From NCBI GenBank assembly GCA_009668225.1, contig WJYK01000002.1, positions 186,001 through 250,000 of the forward strand: a DNA stretch of 64,000 nucleotides, in the 5' to 3' direction. The number at the start of each line of letters is the position of its first letter. Within the stretch, counting starts at the first letter, position 1. Shown one piece after another: positions 9,292 to 21,918 of this stretch. The notes beneath the pieces are model-generated. The model was given only the letters and a program-made list of their open reading frames with translations, was not told the origin of the DNA and ran no database searches. Source of the stretch: Enterobacteriaceae bacterium RIT693. Lineage in GTDB: Bacteria; Pseudomonadota; Gammaproteobacteria; Enterobacterales; Enterobacteriaceae. Made by a program: the position numbers and the translations under genes.

Positions 9292-10941
9292 TTAGCGATG
9301 GATATTTTTGATATCTACAGGCTGTCCGAACAGGAACCCCTGAATCTCAGTGCAGCCTTCCTCTTCGAGAATACGCAACTGCTCGTTTGTCTCGACGCCT
9401 TCAGCAATCAGCGGCGTATTGATGGAGTTGCCGAGAGAAATAATGGCACGTACAAAAGAACGAGCCTGGAAATTACTCTCAACATTAGTGAGGAAGCTGC
9501 GATCCAGCTTGATGACATCAAAATGGAACTCACGCAGCGTGCTCAGCGATGAGTACCCGGTGCCAAAGTCATCCAGCGCAATGCTGATCCCCATTTTCTG
9601 GAACTGATGCAGGATGTTAAACGTCAGCTTTTTGTTAATGATAAAAGCCGTTTCCGTCACCTCAAATTCCAGCAGCGTTATCGGCCACGCTGTGCGCATT
9701 AAGATTTCGCGAACATTGTCGATAAAACTGAGGTTACGCAGCTGCACCGGGGAAATATTGATTGAGATTTTTTTATCGAGCTTGTTTGCCAGCGACTCTT
9801 TGCAAACCGTTTCAATCACCCAGTAGCCCAGCGGAACAATTGCGCCACTTTCCTCCGCGATGGGGATAAATTCATCCGGGGGAATAAGACCCTGTTCCGG
9901 GTGATTCCAGCGCAGCAGGGCTTCATAGCCGGTAATGGCTTTATCCTTGAGCGAGCGTTTTTCCTGGTAGTGAATGAAGAATTGCCCTTCTTTGAGCCCA
10001 CGGCGAATATCGGCGGCCATCAGGTTTCGCAGGCGCGTTTTTTCATCCATGTCTTTTTCATACCAGCAAATCTTGTTATCCAGATTGGCTTTGGCGCGGT
10101 ACATGGCCAAATCGGAATTGCTGATAAGCGTATTGATATCTGTGGCGTCATCAGGGTATATCGCCACCCCGATACTGGCACCCACGGTAATTTCGCTATG
10201 GGCGAAAATCTGTTTACCCACAAAGCAGCCGTGTAGGCGTTCGGTAAAATTGCGCAGTTCATCATCGTGGTTATAGGGCTTGGCGGCGACAAACTCATCG
10301 CCGCCAAAACGGGCAACGATCTCATCTTTTTCGATGGTTTTCAGCACCGAGGCCGACACGCGCTGCAAAAGCTGGTCGCCTATCAGATGTCCCTCGGTAT
10401 CATTAATCTCTTTGAACTTATCCAGATCAACGGTGCAGATGGCAATACGGTTATAGTCAGTCTCGGTAAAGAGTTTTTCCACAAAACTGAAAAACTCGAC
10501 GCGGTTAGGTAGCCCGGTTAGCGCGTCGTAACGAGCAAGCCACGAGATTTTATCAATCACCACTTTTTGCTCGCTGATGTCACGGGTAATTTTCGCAAAC
10601 CCCAGCAGTGCCTGCATTTCATCATAGATGGCGTCAATCACGACATGTGCCCAAAAGCGGCTGCCGTCTTTTCGGTAACGCCACCCTTCCCCCTCAAACT
10701 TGCCGTTTTTCAGGGCAATATTCAGGTTACGCTCAGGTAAACCGCTCCTTTGCTCGGCTTCGCTATAGAAAATACCAAAGTATTGCCCCACAACCTCTTC
10801 GCGCAGATACCCCTTTGCCCGCCGCGCGCCTTCGTTCCAGGTGGCGACCGTGCCATCAATATTCAGCATGTAGATAGCGTAGTCTTTTACACTTTCCACA
10901 AAATGACGATAGGCGATATCAGTTAAGCTTTCAGTACGCAT
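9292..10941 (-). CDS. PAS-GGDEF-EAL c-di-GMP signalling protein
   Basis: This is a soluble 549-residue protein with a PAS sensor (about 10-125), a GGDEF domain (about 135-295, motif GGDEF at 213-217) and an EAL domain (about 310-545, EAL at 340-342). The phosphodiesterase motifs look intact: EALLRW, NISPVQL, FEVTET, DDFGTGYSS, IKLDRSF, AEGVET and QGFLFG. The GGDEF half also looks catalytically competent. The RxxD inhibitory site normally just upstream of GGDEF is missing (IEKD at that place). No membrane segments are visible. The start ATG has AAGGGCAAG upstream. It lies beside the T6SS promoter region, transcribed in the same direction. Net activity cannot be told from sequence. Confidence 0.93.
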   Translation of the reverse strand: MRTESLTDIAYRHFVESVKDYAIYMLNIDGTVATWNEGARRAKGYLREEVVGQYFGIFYSEAEQRSGLPERNLNIALKNGKFEGEGWRYRKDGSRFWAHVVIDAIYDEMQALLGFAKITRDISEQKVVIDKISWLARYDALTGLPNRVEFFSFVEKLFTETDYNRIAICTVDLDKFKEINDTEGHLIGDQLLQRVSASVLKTIEKDEIVARFGGDEFVAAKPYNHDDELRNFTERLHGCFVGKQIFAHSEITVGASIGVAIYPDDATDINTLISNSDLAMYRAKANLDNKICWYEKDMDEKTRLRNLMAADIRRGLKEGQFFIHYQEKRSLKDKAITGYEALLRWNHPEQGLIPPDEFIPIAEESGAIVPLGYWVIETVCKESLANKLDKKISINISPVQLRNLSFIDNVREILMRTAWPITLLEFEVTETAFIINKKLTFNILHQFQKMGISIALDDFGTGYSSLSTLREFHFDVIKLDRSFLTNVESNFQARSFVRAIISLGNSINTPLIAEGVETNEQLRILEEEGCTEIQGFLFGQPVDIKNIHR

Positions 10942-11046
10942 CTTGCCCTTGAATTAATTGTGGTTTTTCATTAATAAAAAGAGTAATTTACCGCATTATC
11001 GGCACCGTCGCTATGAAGCTTTAAGCACGCGACCGGGTTCATAAGA

Positions 11047-11298
11047 TCACTTTTTCCGCTTGATCCGCAACAGGTAGTTTTCCAGCTGCTGAGTCACTTC
11101 CCGGCTGAGGGCGTACTGATCGTCGCCAACATGATAAACATAGTTGCTAAGTCGCCTGAGATCCCGGTAAATCGTGCGCTCGCTGACGCCAAATTTACTG
11201 GCCAATTGATGACGAGACACGCGCTCGCAGCTCAGCATTTCACAAAAAATACCGGCTATCCGGTCTGCCAGCAGCGTGCTCTTTTCGGGGGGGGTCAT
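11047..11298 (-). CDS. Small HTH transcriptional regulator (DeoR/HTH_11-like)
   Basis: The 83-residue protein is almost entirely a winged helix-turn-helix. It carries the sequence SRHQLASKFGVSERTIYRDL, typical of the N-terminal DNA-binding domain of DeoR or WYL-type regulators. No effector-binding domain follows, which is unusual, as relatives normally have about 150-200 further residues. AGGAGA lies 7 nt before the ATG. It may act as a stand-alone DNA-binding protein or be a remnant of a larger regulator. The divergent orf at 11520 is the nearest candidate target. Confidence 0.8.
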   Translation of the reverse strand: MTPPEKSTLLADRIAGIFCEMLSCERVSRHQLASKFGVSERTIYRDLRRLSNYVYHVGDDQYALSREVTQQLENYLLRIKRKK

Positions 11299-11519
11299 GA
11301 GTGTTTCTCCTGCAAGTAAGTGTCAGGAATGTTAGCGCGATTAGATGACAGGTCATGTCAGCCACCCGCACAATATATCTTGCTACAGCAATGTCATTAT
11401 TACGCAACGTTATGACAAGACTAGATTTTTTTGCACAAAAATTAGCGCCTGCGGAGATCGGACGACATGCCAATGACTTTGCGGGTTATAATCGCGCCTT
11501 ACAATTAAGTTGACAGACT

Positions 11520-11741
11520 ATGACCGTGAGCAAACATCGGGTAACAAGACCAGATGAAATAGAGATGAAGCGCCGGGCCTGGTATCAGGCACGACGGGCC
11601 ATCCTGAGCGGCAGGCCGGACGTCGCGCCACTTACGCCTCCGGCGACGCTATACGAAGAGCTGGCGATCGGCTATCACATCCGCCAGTTAACCCGGCTAC
11701 AAAAGTGGTTTATCGACCAGGATCTCCCGCTTCCCGAGTAG
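11520..11741 (+). CDS. Hypothetical 73-residue protein
   Basis: I do not recognise this protein. It is 73 residues long, basic at its N-terminus, and contains a central ALSGRP-like loop and C-terminal helix (YEELAIGYHIRQLTRLQKWF). No signal peptide or membrane segment is visible. A TTGACA hexamer lies only a few bases before the ATG, and no good ribosome-binding site is seen. Its last 45 bp overlap the 3' end of the convergent GNAT gene. Its reading frame and composition look like coding sequence, but confidence is moderate. Confidence 0.6.
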   Translation: MTVSKHRVTRPDEIEMKRRAWYQARRAILSGRPDVAPLTPPATLYEELAIGYHIRQLTRLQKWFIDQDLPLPE

Positions 11742-12245
11742 ATAGCGCATGGCACAACGGGGTAAAACCATAAGCCCGGCAGCGCGTTGGTGCGCTAAGC
11801 AGCGAGTGAGCTCCGGCGTTAGCCGCTCAGTTTCTATGACGCTAAAACCGTGGCGCTGATACCATGGAGCATTCCACGCCACATCCCTGTAGGTCGTGAG
11901 GGTTATTTCTTTCACGCCCAGCGCCTGTGCTTTTGCAAACACCGCTGCCAACAATGCCGCCCCCACCCCCTGGCGTTGAAAATCTGGGTGAGTGGAGATT
12001 TCTGCAAGATACAGTCCTTCATTACCGTGCTGACAATAACAGAACCCTTTTATCCTGCCGTCGCGTCCTTCCACTTTCCATGCCAGTTCGTCTTCAATCG
12101 CTGCCGCATGCGTTGCGTAATCCGTCACCGCAGCCGCCGCTAAAAATGCAAGCGCTGGAACAGAAAGAAAACGGCGTGCAGCCACCGCCTCAAGGTGCTG
12201 TAGCTCTACAATATCGCCCACACAACTGGCACGCACGATCATCAT
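11697..12245 (-). CDS. GNAT-family N-acetyltransferase
   Basis: The 182-residue protein has the GCN5-related acetyltransferase fold. The acetyl-CoA-binding motif A is visible as LYLAEISTHPDFQRQGVGAA (the Q/R-x-x-G-x-G/A signature). A later APWYQRHGF segment corresponds to motif B. The substrate is unknown. AGGAAAGAG precedes two adjacent ATG codons (12245 and 12242). The C-terminal coding end overlaps the convergent small orf at 11520-11741. Confidence 0.9.
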   Translation of the reverse strand: MMIVRASCVGDIVELQHLEAVAARRFLSVPALAFLAAAAVTDYATHAAAIEDELAWKVEGRDGRIKGFCYCQHGNEGLYLAEISTHPDFQRQGVGAALLAAVFAKAQALGVKEITLTTYRDVAWNAPWYQRHGFSVIETERLTPELTRCLAHQRAAGLMVLPRCAMRYLLGKREILVDKPLL

Positions 12246-12427
12246 CTCTTTCCTTTATTGAGAGTGTTGCGCTGAAGTCTAACAGGGTATTCCACAAAGT
12301 CCTGGCCGTTTCGTTGAGCGCAGATTGACGTTAGCACTTCCACAAATGTTAATCAGGAGTAAACTAAAGGTAAGCAACTCATCTGTGTTATTGCGCAACA
12401 TCCACCATAACAAGTGACACCTGCCAT

Positions 12428-14725
12428 ATGAAATTCAAACCGGCTATTAAGCCTTACCAGGCCGCTGCAGGCGGCTGGGGTTCTCTGGAAGCGACGACCC
12501 GCTTCGTTATCGACAGCAAACATGCTCTGAAAAACCTGCGCAATTTGTTGCGCATGAACAAAGCCAAAGGCTTTGATTGCCCCGGCTGCGCCTGGGGGGA
12601 CGATAACAAAAGCACCTTTAGTTTTTGTGAAAATGGGGCCAAGGCCGTTACCTGGGAAGCCACTCGACGCTTTATCGACAGCGAGTTTTTTGCTCAACAC
12701 AGCGTCAGCAAACTGTATCAGCAAAGCGATTACTTCCTCGAATATCAGGGTCGCCTGACCGAGCCGCTCAGCTATAACCCACAAACCGATCGCTACGAAC
12801 CCATCAGTTGGGCCAACGCGCTAAGCCTGATTGCGCAACATATCCAGGCGATGGATAATCCCGACCAGATTGAGCTTTACACGTCCGGTCGCGCCAGCAA
12901 TGAAGCTTCTTATCTTTATCAGCTTTTTGGCCGCATGCTGGGCACCAATAATTTCCCGGATTGCTCCAACATGTGCCACGAAGCCAGCGGCAGCGGGCTA
13001 AAACGCAGCATCGGCGTCGGGAAAGGCACCATTCGGCTGGATGATTTCGACAAAGCCGACGCCATTTTTGTGTTTGGCCAGAATCCCGGCACCAACCACC
13101 CTCGAATGCTGCACAGCCTGCGCCATGCGGCAGAAAACGGGGCACAAATAGTCACCTTCAATACGCTGCGTGAGCGTGGCCTGGAACGCTTCGCCGATCC
13201 GCAAAAACCGCTGGAAGTGATCACCCCGCTGGCGGGCACCATCAGCACTAATTATTACCAACCGAATCTGGGCGGCGACATGGCCGCGGTTCGCGGTATG
13301 GCAAAAGCGCTGCTGGAAACCCATCGCCGCCTGATGACTGAAGGTGAAGACGGCGTGTTTGATCTGGCGTTTATCGACGCTCATACCCACGGCGCTGAAG
13401 CCTGGTTCACCGCCATCGATGAAACCAGTTGGGAGAAAATCACCCAGCAGTCCGGTCTGAGCGAACTGCAGCTCCGCGATGCCGCAGCCATCTGGCAGCA
13501 TTCAAAGCGGGTGATTTTTACCTGGGCGATGGGCATCACCCAGCATAAACACTCGCTGAACACCGTGCGCGAAATCGTCAACCTGCAGCTGCTCGGGGGG
13601 CATTTAGGGCGGCCGGGGGCGGGACTTTGTCCGGTGCGCGGCCACAGCAACGTGCAGGGCAACCGTACGATGGGGATTGATGAAAAGCCGCCGGCAAGCC
13701 TGCTCGACAATCTGGCCAAACAGTTTGATTTTGAGCCTCCGCGCGCGAACGGCCACAATACCGTTGAGGCCCTGGCCGCCATGCTGCGCGACGAAATTAA
13801 AGTGCTGATTGCGCTGGGCGGAAACCTCGCCGCTGCGGCACCAGACAGCCCACGCACGGAAGAAGCCATCAGCCGCTGTGGCCTGACCGTGTTCATCAGC
13901 ACCAAGCTGAACCGCAGCCACCTCGTGCCGGGCAAAGCCTCGCTGCTCCTGCCGACGCTGGGCCGTACCGAAGAGGACATGCAGGTTACCGGACGTCAGT
14001 TTGTCACCGTCGAAGACTCCTTCAGCATGGTGCACGCCTCCGAAGGCATCGGCAAGCCGATTGCGGATACGCAACGTTCTGAAACCGCGATTGTTGCCGG
14101 CATAGCGGATGCGGTTCTGGGCAGAAGCAAACTGGACTGGCTGGCGCTGGCCGACGACTACAATCTAATTCGCGATCATATTTCCGCCACCTTGCCCGGC
14201 TTTAAAGATTTCAATCAACGCTGCGAAGAGCCGGGAGGATTCTACCTGGGCAACGCGGCGGCCGAACTGCGCTTTAATACGCCAAGCGGCAAAGCTGAGT
14301 TCAGCGATGCCCCGCTGCCGGATTCGCTGTGGCAAGGTGTGGAAGCCCCGTTTACGCTGCAAACGCTGCGCTCACACGATCAGTACAACACCACGATTTA
14401 TGGCCTGGACGATCGCTATCGCGGCGTTTACGGCCAGCGTGAAGTCCTGTTTATTCATCCTGATGATATGGGGGAGCTGGGTCTGAACGACGGTGATAAA
14501 GTCGATATTGAAACCGTCTGGCACGACGGGATTACCCGTAAAGTCAGCGGTTTTAAGCTGGTCGCGTATGACATTCCGCGCGGCAACCTCGCGGCCTATT
14601 ACCCGGAAACCAACCCTCTGGTGCCGCTTGGTAGCGTCGGGGACGGCACGGGCACGCCGACGTCGAAATCCGTGCCGGTGAAAATCTCCCGCAGCGAAGC
14701 GGAGAATACGCAGCGAATTGCCTGA
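12428..14725 (+). CDS. ydeP: YdeP-type molybdopterin oxidoreductase
   Basis: The 765-residue protein belongs to the FdhF/YdeP family of bis-MGD molybdoenzymes. E. coli YdeP is linked to acid resistance, but its substrate is not established. The N-terminus (YQAAAGGWGSLEA, then FDCPGCAWGD and CENGAKA) and the ending (SHDQYNTTIYGLDDRYRGVYG) match YdeP closely as recalled. No twin-arginine signal is present, so it should be cytoplasmic. The ATG at 12428 aligns with the E. coli start, although no strong ribosome-binding site is visible. It is a single-gene unit; a REP-like hairpin follows the stop codon. Confidence 0.9.
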   Translation: MKFKPAIKPYQAAAGGWGSLEATTRFVIDSKHALKNLRNLLRMNKAKGFDCPGCAWGDDNKSTFSFCENGAKAVTWEATRRFIDSEFFAQHSVSKLYQQSDYFLEYQGRLTEPLSYNPQTDRYEPISWANALSLIAQHIQAMDNPDQIELYTSGRASNEASYLYQLFGRMLGTNNFPDCSNMCHEASGSGLKRSIGVGKGTIRLDDFDKADAIFVFGQNPGTNHPRMLHSLRHAAENGAQIVTFNTLRERGLERFADPQKPLEVITPLAGTISTNYYQPNLGGDMAAVRGMAKALLETHRRLMTEGEDGVFDLAFIDAHTHGAEAWFTAIDETSWEKITQQSGLSELQLRDAAAIWQHSKRVIFTWAMGITQHKHSLNTVREIVNLQLLGGHLGRPGAGLCPVRGHSNVQGNRTMGIDEKPPASLLDNLAKQFDFEPPRANGHNTVEALAAMLRDEIKVLIALGGNLAAAAPDSPRTEEAISRCGLTVFISTKLNRSHLVPGKASLLLPTLGRTEEDMQVTGRQFVTVEDSFSMVHASEGIGKPIADTQRSETAIVAGIADAVLGRSKLDWLALADDYNLIRDHISATLPGFKDFNQRCEEPGGFYLGNAAAELRFNTPSGKAEFSDAPLPDSLWQGVEAPFTLQTLRSHDQYNTTIYGLDDRYRGVYGQREVLFIHPDDMGELGLNDGDKVDIETVWHDGITRKVSGFKLVAYDIPRGNLAAYYPETNPLVPLGSVGDGTGTPTSKSVPVKISRSEAENTQRIA

Positions 14726-14737
14726 TCGGGAATCACA

Positions 14738-14762
14738 TTCCCTCTCCCGCAAGGGAGGAGAT
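14738..14762. repeat. REP-like GC hairpin after ydeP
   Basis: The sequence reads TTCCCTCTCCCGCAAGGGAG followed by GAGA. CTCCC and GGGAG arms surround a GCAA loop. It resembles the short palindromic repeats common between enterobacterial genes and may serve as the ydeP terminator. It lies 39 bp before the 575-bp repeat element, mirroring the arrangement at 48026. Confidence 0.6.
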
Positions 14763-14800
14763 ATTGCTCACAGATATTCTCCATGATGGCTCAGCTTAAG

Positions 14801-15375
14801 TTCCGTTCACTTTCAGCCCTGTTTTATCTGTAACCACCGCACCAGTGAACGTCTCAGGGGAATCACCGTCATTCCCCCGAGACCCCGGACTCCCGGCCAA
14901 ATAAATCGACCGCTGAAGCGGCAGACCTCCGTTTTATCTCCCAGTCCTGGGTCGGCTGAGATGCGTTCCCGACGCTCTCAGCCTCCGGCAGTTCCCGACG
15001 CCCGGACCCTGGCCAGTCGGAGAGAAAACGGAGGCGATTTAAGCCGGAACCGTGCCGCGCTTTAAACCCGCAGCCATGCTGAACATCACAATCGCTTCCG
15101 GTTCAACAGCCACGCCCTTGTCCCCGGCTCTCAGCGCCCCCGGTTATGACCCAACTCAGGCGGGGTTGAGCTGTCGGGAACGGCGAAAGAGAGCGATCGT
15201 CGGGAACGAATCGCGAACGACCCCGAATGTTTGGGTGATTGCCGGTGGGTTTACCGCTTCAGCGGCGATGAGCTCGCCGGGCGCGGGGGGTTGTCAGGGG
15301 GAATGGCGTAATTCCCCATGACACGTTCACTGTTTGCTTAGCTTGCAAGGAAAACGGCTCTAAAGGTGAACGGAA
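14801..15375 (+). repeat. 575-bp dispersed repeat with terminal inverted repeats, copy 1
   Basis: The element begins TTCCGTTCAC and ends with its exact reverse complement GTGAACGGAA. A second, inverted copy lies at 48096-48667. Inside are two strong hairpins: 14851-14883, arms GTCTCAGGGGAAT and ATTCCCCCGAGAC, and 15292-15323, arms TGTCAGGGGGAAT and ATTCCCCATGACA. Palindromic CCGCTGAAGCGG boxes and GTTCCCGACG boxes are also present. The landmarks occur in the same order and at nearly the same distance from each end, so the element is two related modules facing each other. The flanking trinucleotide AAG occurs on both sides, a possible but weak target duplication. No protein-coding constraint is evident. 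Confidence 0.85.
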
Positions 15376-15410
15376 AAGTCGCGTTGCTTACATACGGGAT
15401 ACTACGAAAC

Positions 15411-20129
<4,719 letters not shown>

Positions 20130-20151
20130 GATTTTTTCCTGGAGTGACTGA

Positions 20152-20252
20152 CCCTCACCCTAACCCTCTCCCTGGAAGGGAGAGGGGATAAACAATATTC
20201 TCCAAACCTGTTTTCCCCCTCGCCCCTTTGGGGAGAGGGCCGGGGTGAGGGG
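20152..20252. repeat. BIME-like pair of REP hairpins between azoR and paaY
   Basis: Two inverted units face each other. The first has CCCTCACCC, then CCCTCTCCC and GGGAGAGGGG; the second has GGGGAGAGGG followed by GGGGTGAGGG. The outer CCCTCACCC/GGGTGAGGG arms and the inner CCCTCTCCC/GGGAGAGGG arms form nested palindromes. The block sits between convergent genes and can serve as terminator for both. The same CCCTCACC/CCCTCTCCC signature recurs at 48026-48059. Confidence 0.8.
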
Positions 20253-20254
20253 AA

Positions 20255-20851
20255 TTAACCGCTTTTCTTAGGCTGGTGCAAATCCTCAAACACCAGACGT
20301 TTACGCCCCGCCTCTACCTCTCGCAGCGGCTCAACCTGATGCATCGTTCGCTGGCAGCGGATCACCAAATCCTGGTACTCTTTCGTCCCCTGTTTTTTCC
20401 AGGCAAGTTCCTCCGGTCTTAATTCACGTATCGCTTTCGCCGGGCTGCCGATAATCATCGTATTGGCCGGAAACTCGGCTTTACCTTTCACAAAGGCCGC
20501 CGCACCGACAATCGAGTTCTCACCAATCTGCGCACCGTCCAGGATCACCGCGTTCATGCCGACCAGCGCATTTTTACCGATGCGGCAACCGTGTAAAATA
20601 GCCCCGTGGCCGATATGGCCGTCCTGCTCAACAACGGTATCCTGCTCGGGGAAACCATGCATTACGCAGTTGTCCTGCACGTTAGCACCATCTTCAACGA
20701 TAATGCGCCCAAAATCCCCGCGCAGGCTGGCATTGGGGCCGATGTAGACGCGGTGACCAAGAATAACGTCGCCGATCAGCACCGCTGTCGGGTGAACATA
20801 GCTGTCTTCCGGGACGACCGGCGTCAGGCCATCAATCTGATAAACGGACAT
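20255..20851 (-). CDS. paaY: Phenylacetate-pathway hexapeptide-repeat protein PaaY
   Basis: PaaY is a left-handed beta-helix thioesterase related to gamma carbonic anhydrase; it protects cells from toxic CoA intermediates in phenylacetate degradation. The 198-residue product shows the hexapeptide repeats ([20 protein letters not shown]), and metal-binding histidines in VMHG and [12 protein letters not shown]. It follows paaX by 14 bp on the same strand, the normal paaXY order. The paaABCDE-Z catabolic genes are not next to it, so its usual role is doubtful here. Confidence 0.94.
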   Translation of the reverse strand: MSVYQIDGLTPVVPEDSYVHPTAVLIGDVILGHRVYIGPNASLRGDFGRIIVEDGANVQDNCVMHGFPEQDTVVEQDGHIGHGAILHGCRIGKNALVGMNAVILDGAQIGENSIVGAAAFVKGKAEFPANTMIIGSPAKAIRELRPEELAWKKQGTKEYQDLVIRCQRTMHQVEPLREVEAGRKRLVFEDLHQPKKSG

Positions 20852-20865
20852 ACGGGCTCCTTAAC

Positions 20866-21792
20866 TTATGGGTTGAGTCCACCGAATCGCTTTTGGTAGC
20901 CGCTCACCGGGGCAGGCAAATCGCCGACCGAGGTTTCGCCCAGTTCACTGACGTATGCAAGCGCCCCGGCGGCAACCCGCTGATAGATATTAATGCACAG
21001 CTGGCGGGCGCTCTGCCCCAGCCAGTGCGGCGGCAGAAGTTCGTCCGGCAACAGCGGATCTTTGAGCACCACGCGACGGTAGAAATGGATCAGTAACAGC
21101 TGAATATGAAAACAGCGCTGCGGCGTAAGCTCGTCGCCACCCGCCTCGCGCAGCAGCGGCAGCAGCGGCCGGAAGGAGTGAATAAATTCGGCGTAACGTT
21201 CATTTTTATCGGTCAGCAGCCAGCACTCTTCCACGCGGGATTTCAGCGCCGCGCGTGACGTTTGCAGAGGAGATTCGGCCTCAAAACAGATAACCTGTTC
21301 AGCAACGCCCGCCTCATGCAACAGACTTTGAATGTCCGCCAGATTTTGCGAAGGAGAAGCCATCAGGTTTGGCGCAAGCGCACCAAACCCCTGCCAGACA
21401 AGCTGTTTTTTCACCTGCTGCAGCGTGGTTTTTTCCAGGCCTTCTGAAAGCAATAGCAGCCATTTTCCGTCCCAGGCGGGCTGCCCGGCGCAATAAATTT
21501 TCGACTCAGCGCGGCGCGACATCCTCTGGCCCATTTCCGTCAGGCGGTAAAAACTGCGTCTCCCCACCCGCTCCACGTCGAGCCAGCCCTCTTTATTAAG
21601 ACGAAAAAGCGACGTTCGCACAAAACGATCACCAAAGCCCAACGGCTCCAGCATCGCCGCCAGGCTACCCAGCCAGATTTCACCGCCGCGATGGGCCAGC
21701 GCGTCGCCGTACAAAGACACAATTAGCGAGGTGCCGCTGATGGGCACCGCGCTAACGGCCTGCTGAATAAAGTGATCGAGTTTGCTGCTCAT
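20866..21792 (-). CDS. paaX: Phenylacetate operon repressor PaaX
   Basis: PaaX is a repressor that releases DNA on binding phenylacetyl-CoA. The 308-residue product is close to the E. coli length. It has an N-terminal winged helix (LEPLGFGDRFVRTSLFRLNKEG) and the family C-terminal domain with HIQLLLIHFYRRVVLKDPLLP. It appears intact. In E. coli paaX follows paaK; here the next gene upstream is a cellulase, and no paa structural gene is in the window. Candidate targets are therefore elsewhere in the genome, or the gene is a relic. Confidence 0.94.
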   Translation of the reverse strand: MSSKLDHFIQQAVSAVPISGTSLIVSLYGDALAHRGGEIWLGSLAAMLEPLGFGDRFVRTSLFRLNKEGWLDVERVGRRSFYRLTEMGQRMSRRAESKIYCAGQPAWDGKWLLLLSEGLEKTTLQQVKKQLVWQGFGALAPNLMASPSQNLADIQSLLHEAGVAEQVICFEAESPLQTSRAALKSRVEECWLLTDKNERYAEFIHSFRPLLPLLREAGGDELTPQRCFHIQLLLIHFYRRVVLKDPLLPDELLPPHWLGQSARQLCINIYQRVAAGALAYVSELGETSVGDLPAPVSGYQKRFGGLNP

Positions 21793-21918
21793 CCTGCCTC
21801 ATTGCCGCTATAGGAATTCCTGTGAAAAAACATAGCATAATAAAGCCGGTTAAAATCACCGAATTAGCAGATACGATTCAAAATAATCATCAAAAACCTC
21901 TAATGCGTAACACTTATT

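Noticed and set aside
12353-12784. 143-codon antisense ORF at the 5' end of ydeP
   Set aside because: Opposite a conserved YdeP N-terminus with no family match.
15052-15321. ORF inside repeat copy 1 (89 codons) and its counterpart 48159-48350 on the minus strand in copy 2, sharing a peptide segment
   Set aside because: The shared segment follows from DNA similarity. The two reading frames have different N-termini, no ribosome-binding site, non-synonymous differences and a 1-bp length difference that shifts frame near the end. Palindromic stems run through them.
14798-15378. AAG target-site duplication flanking repeat copy 1
   Set aside because: A 3-bp match is likely by chance, and copy 2 shows no duplication, so transposition is not established.
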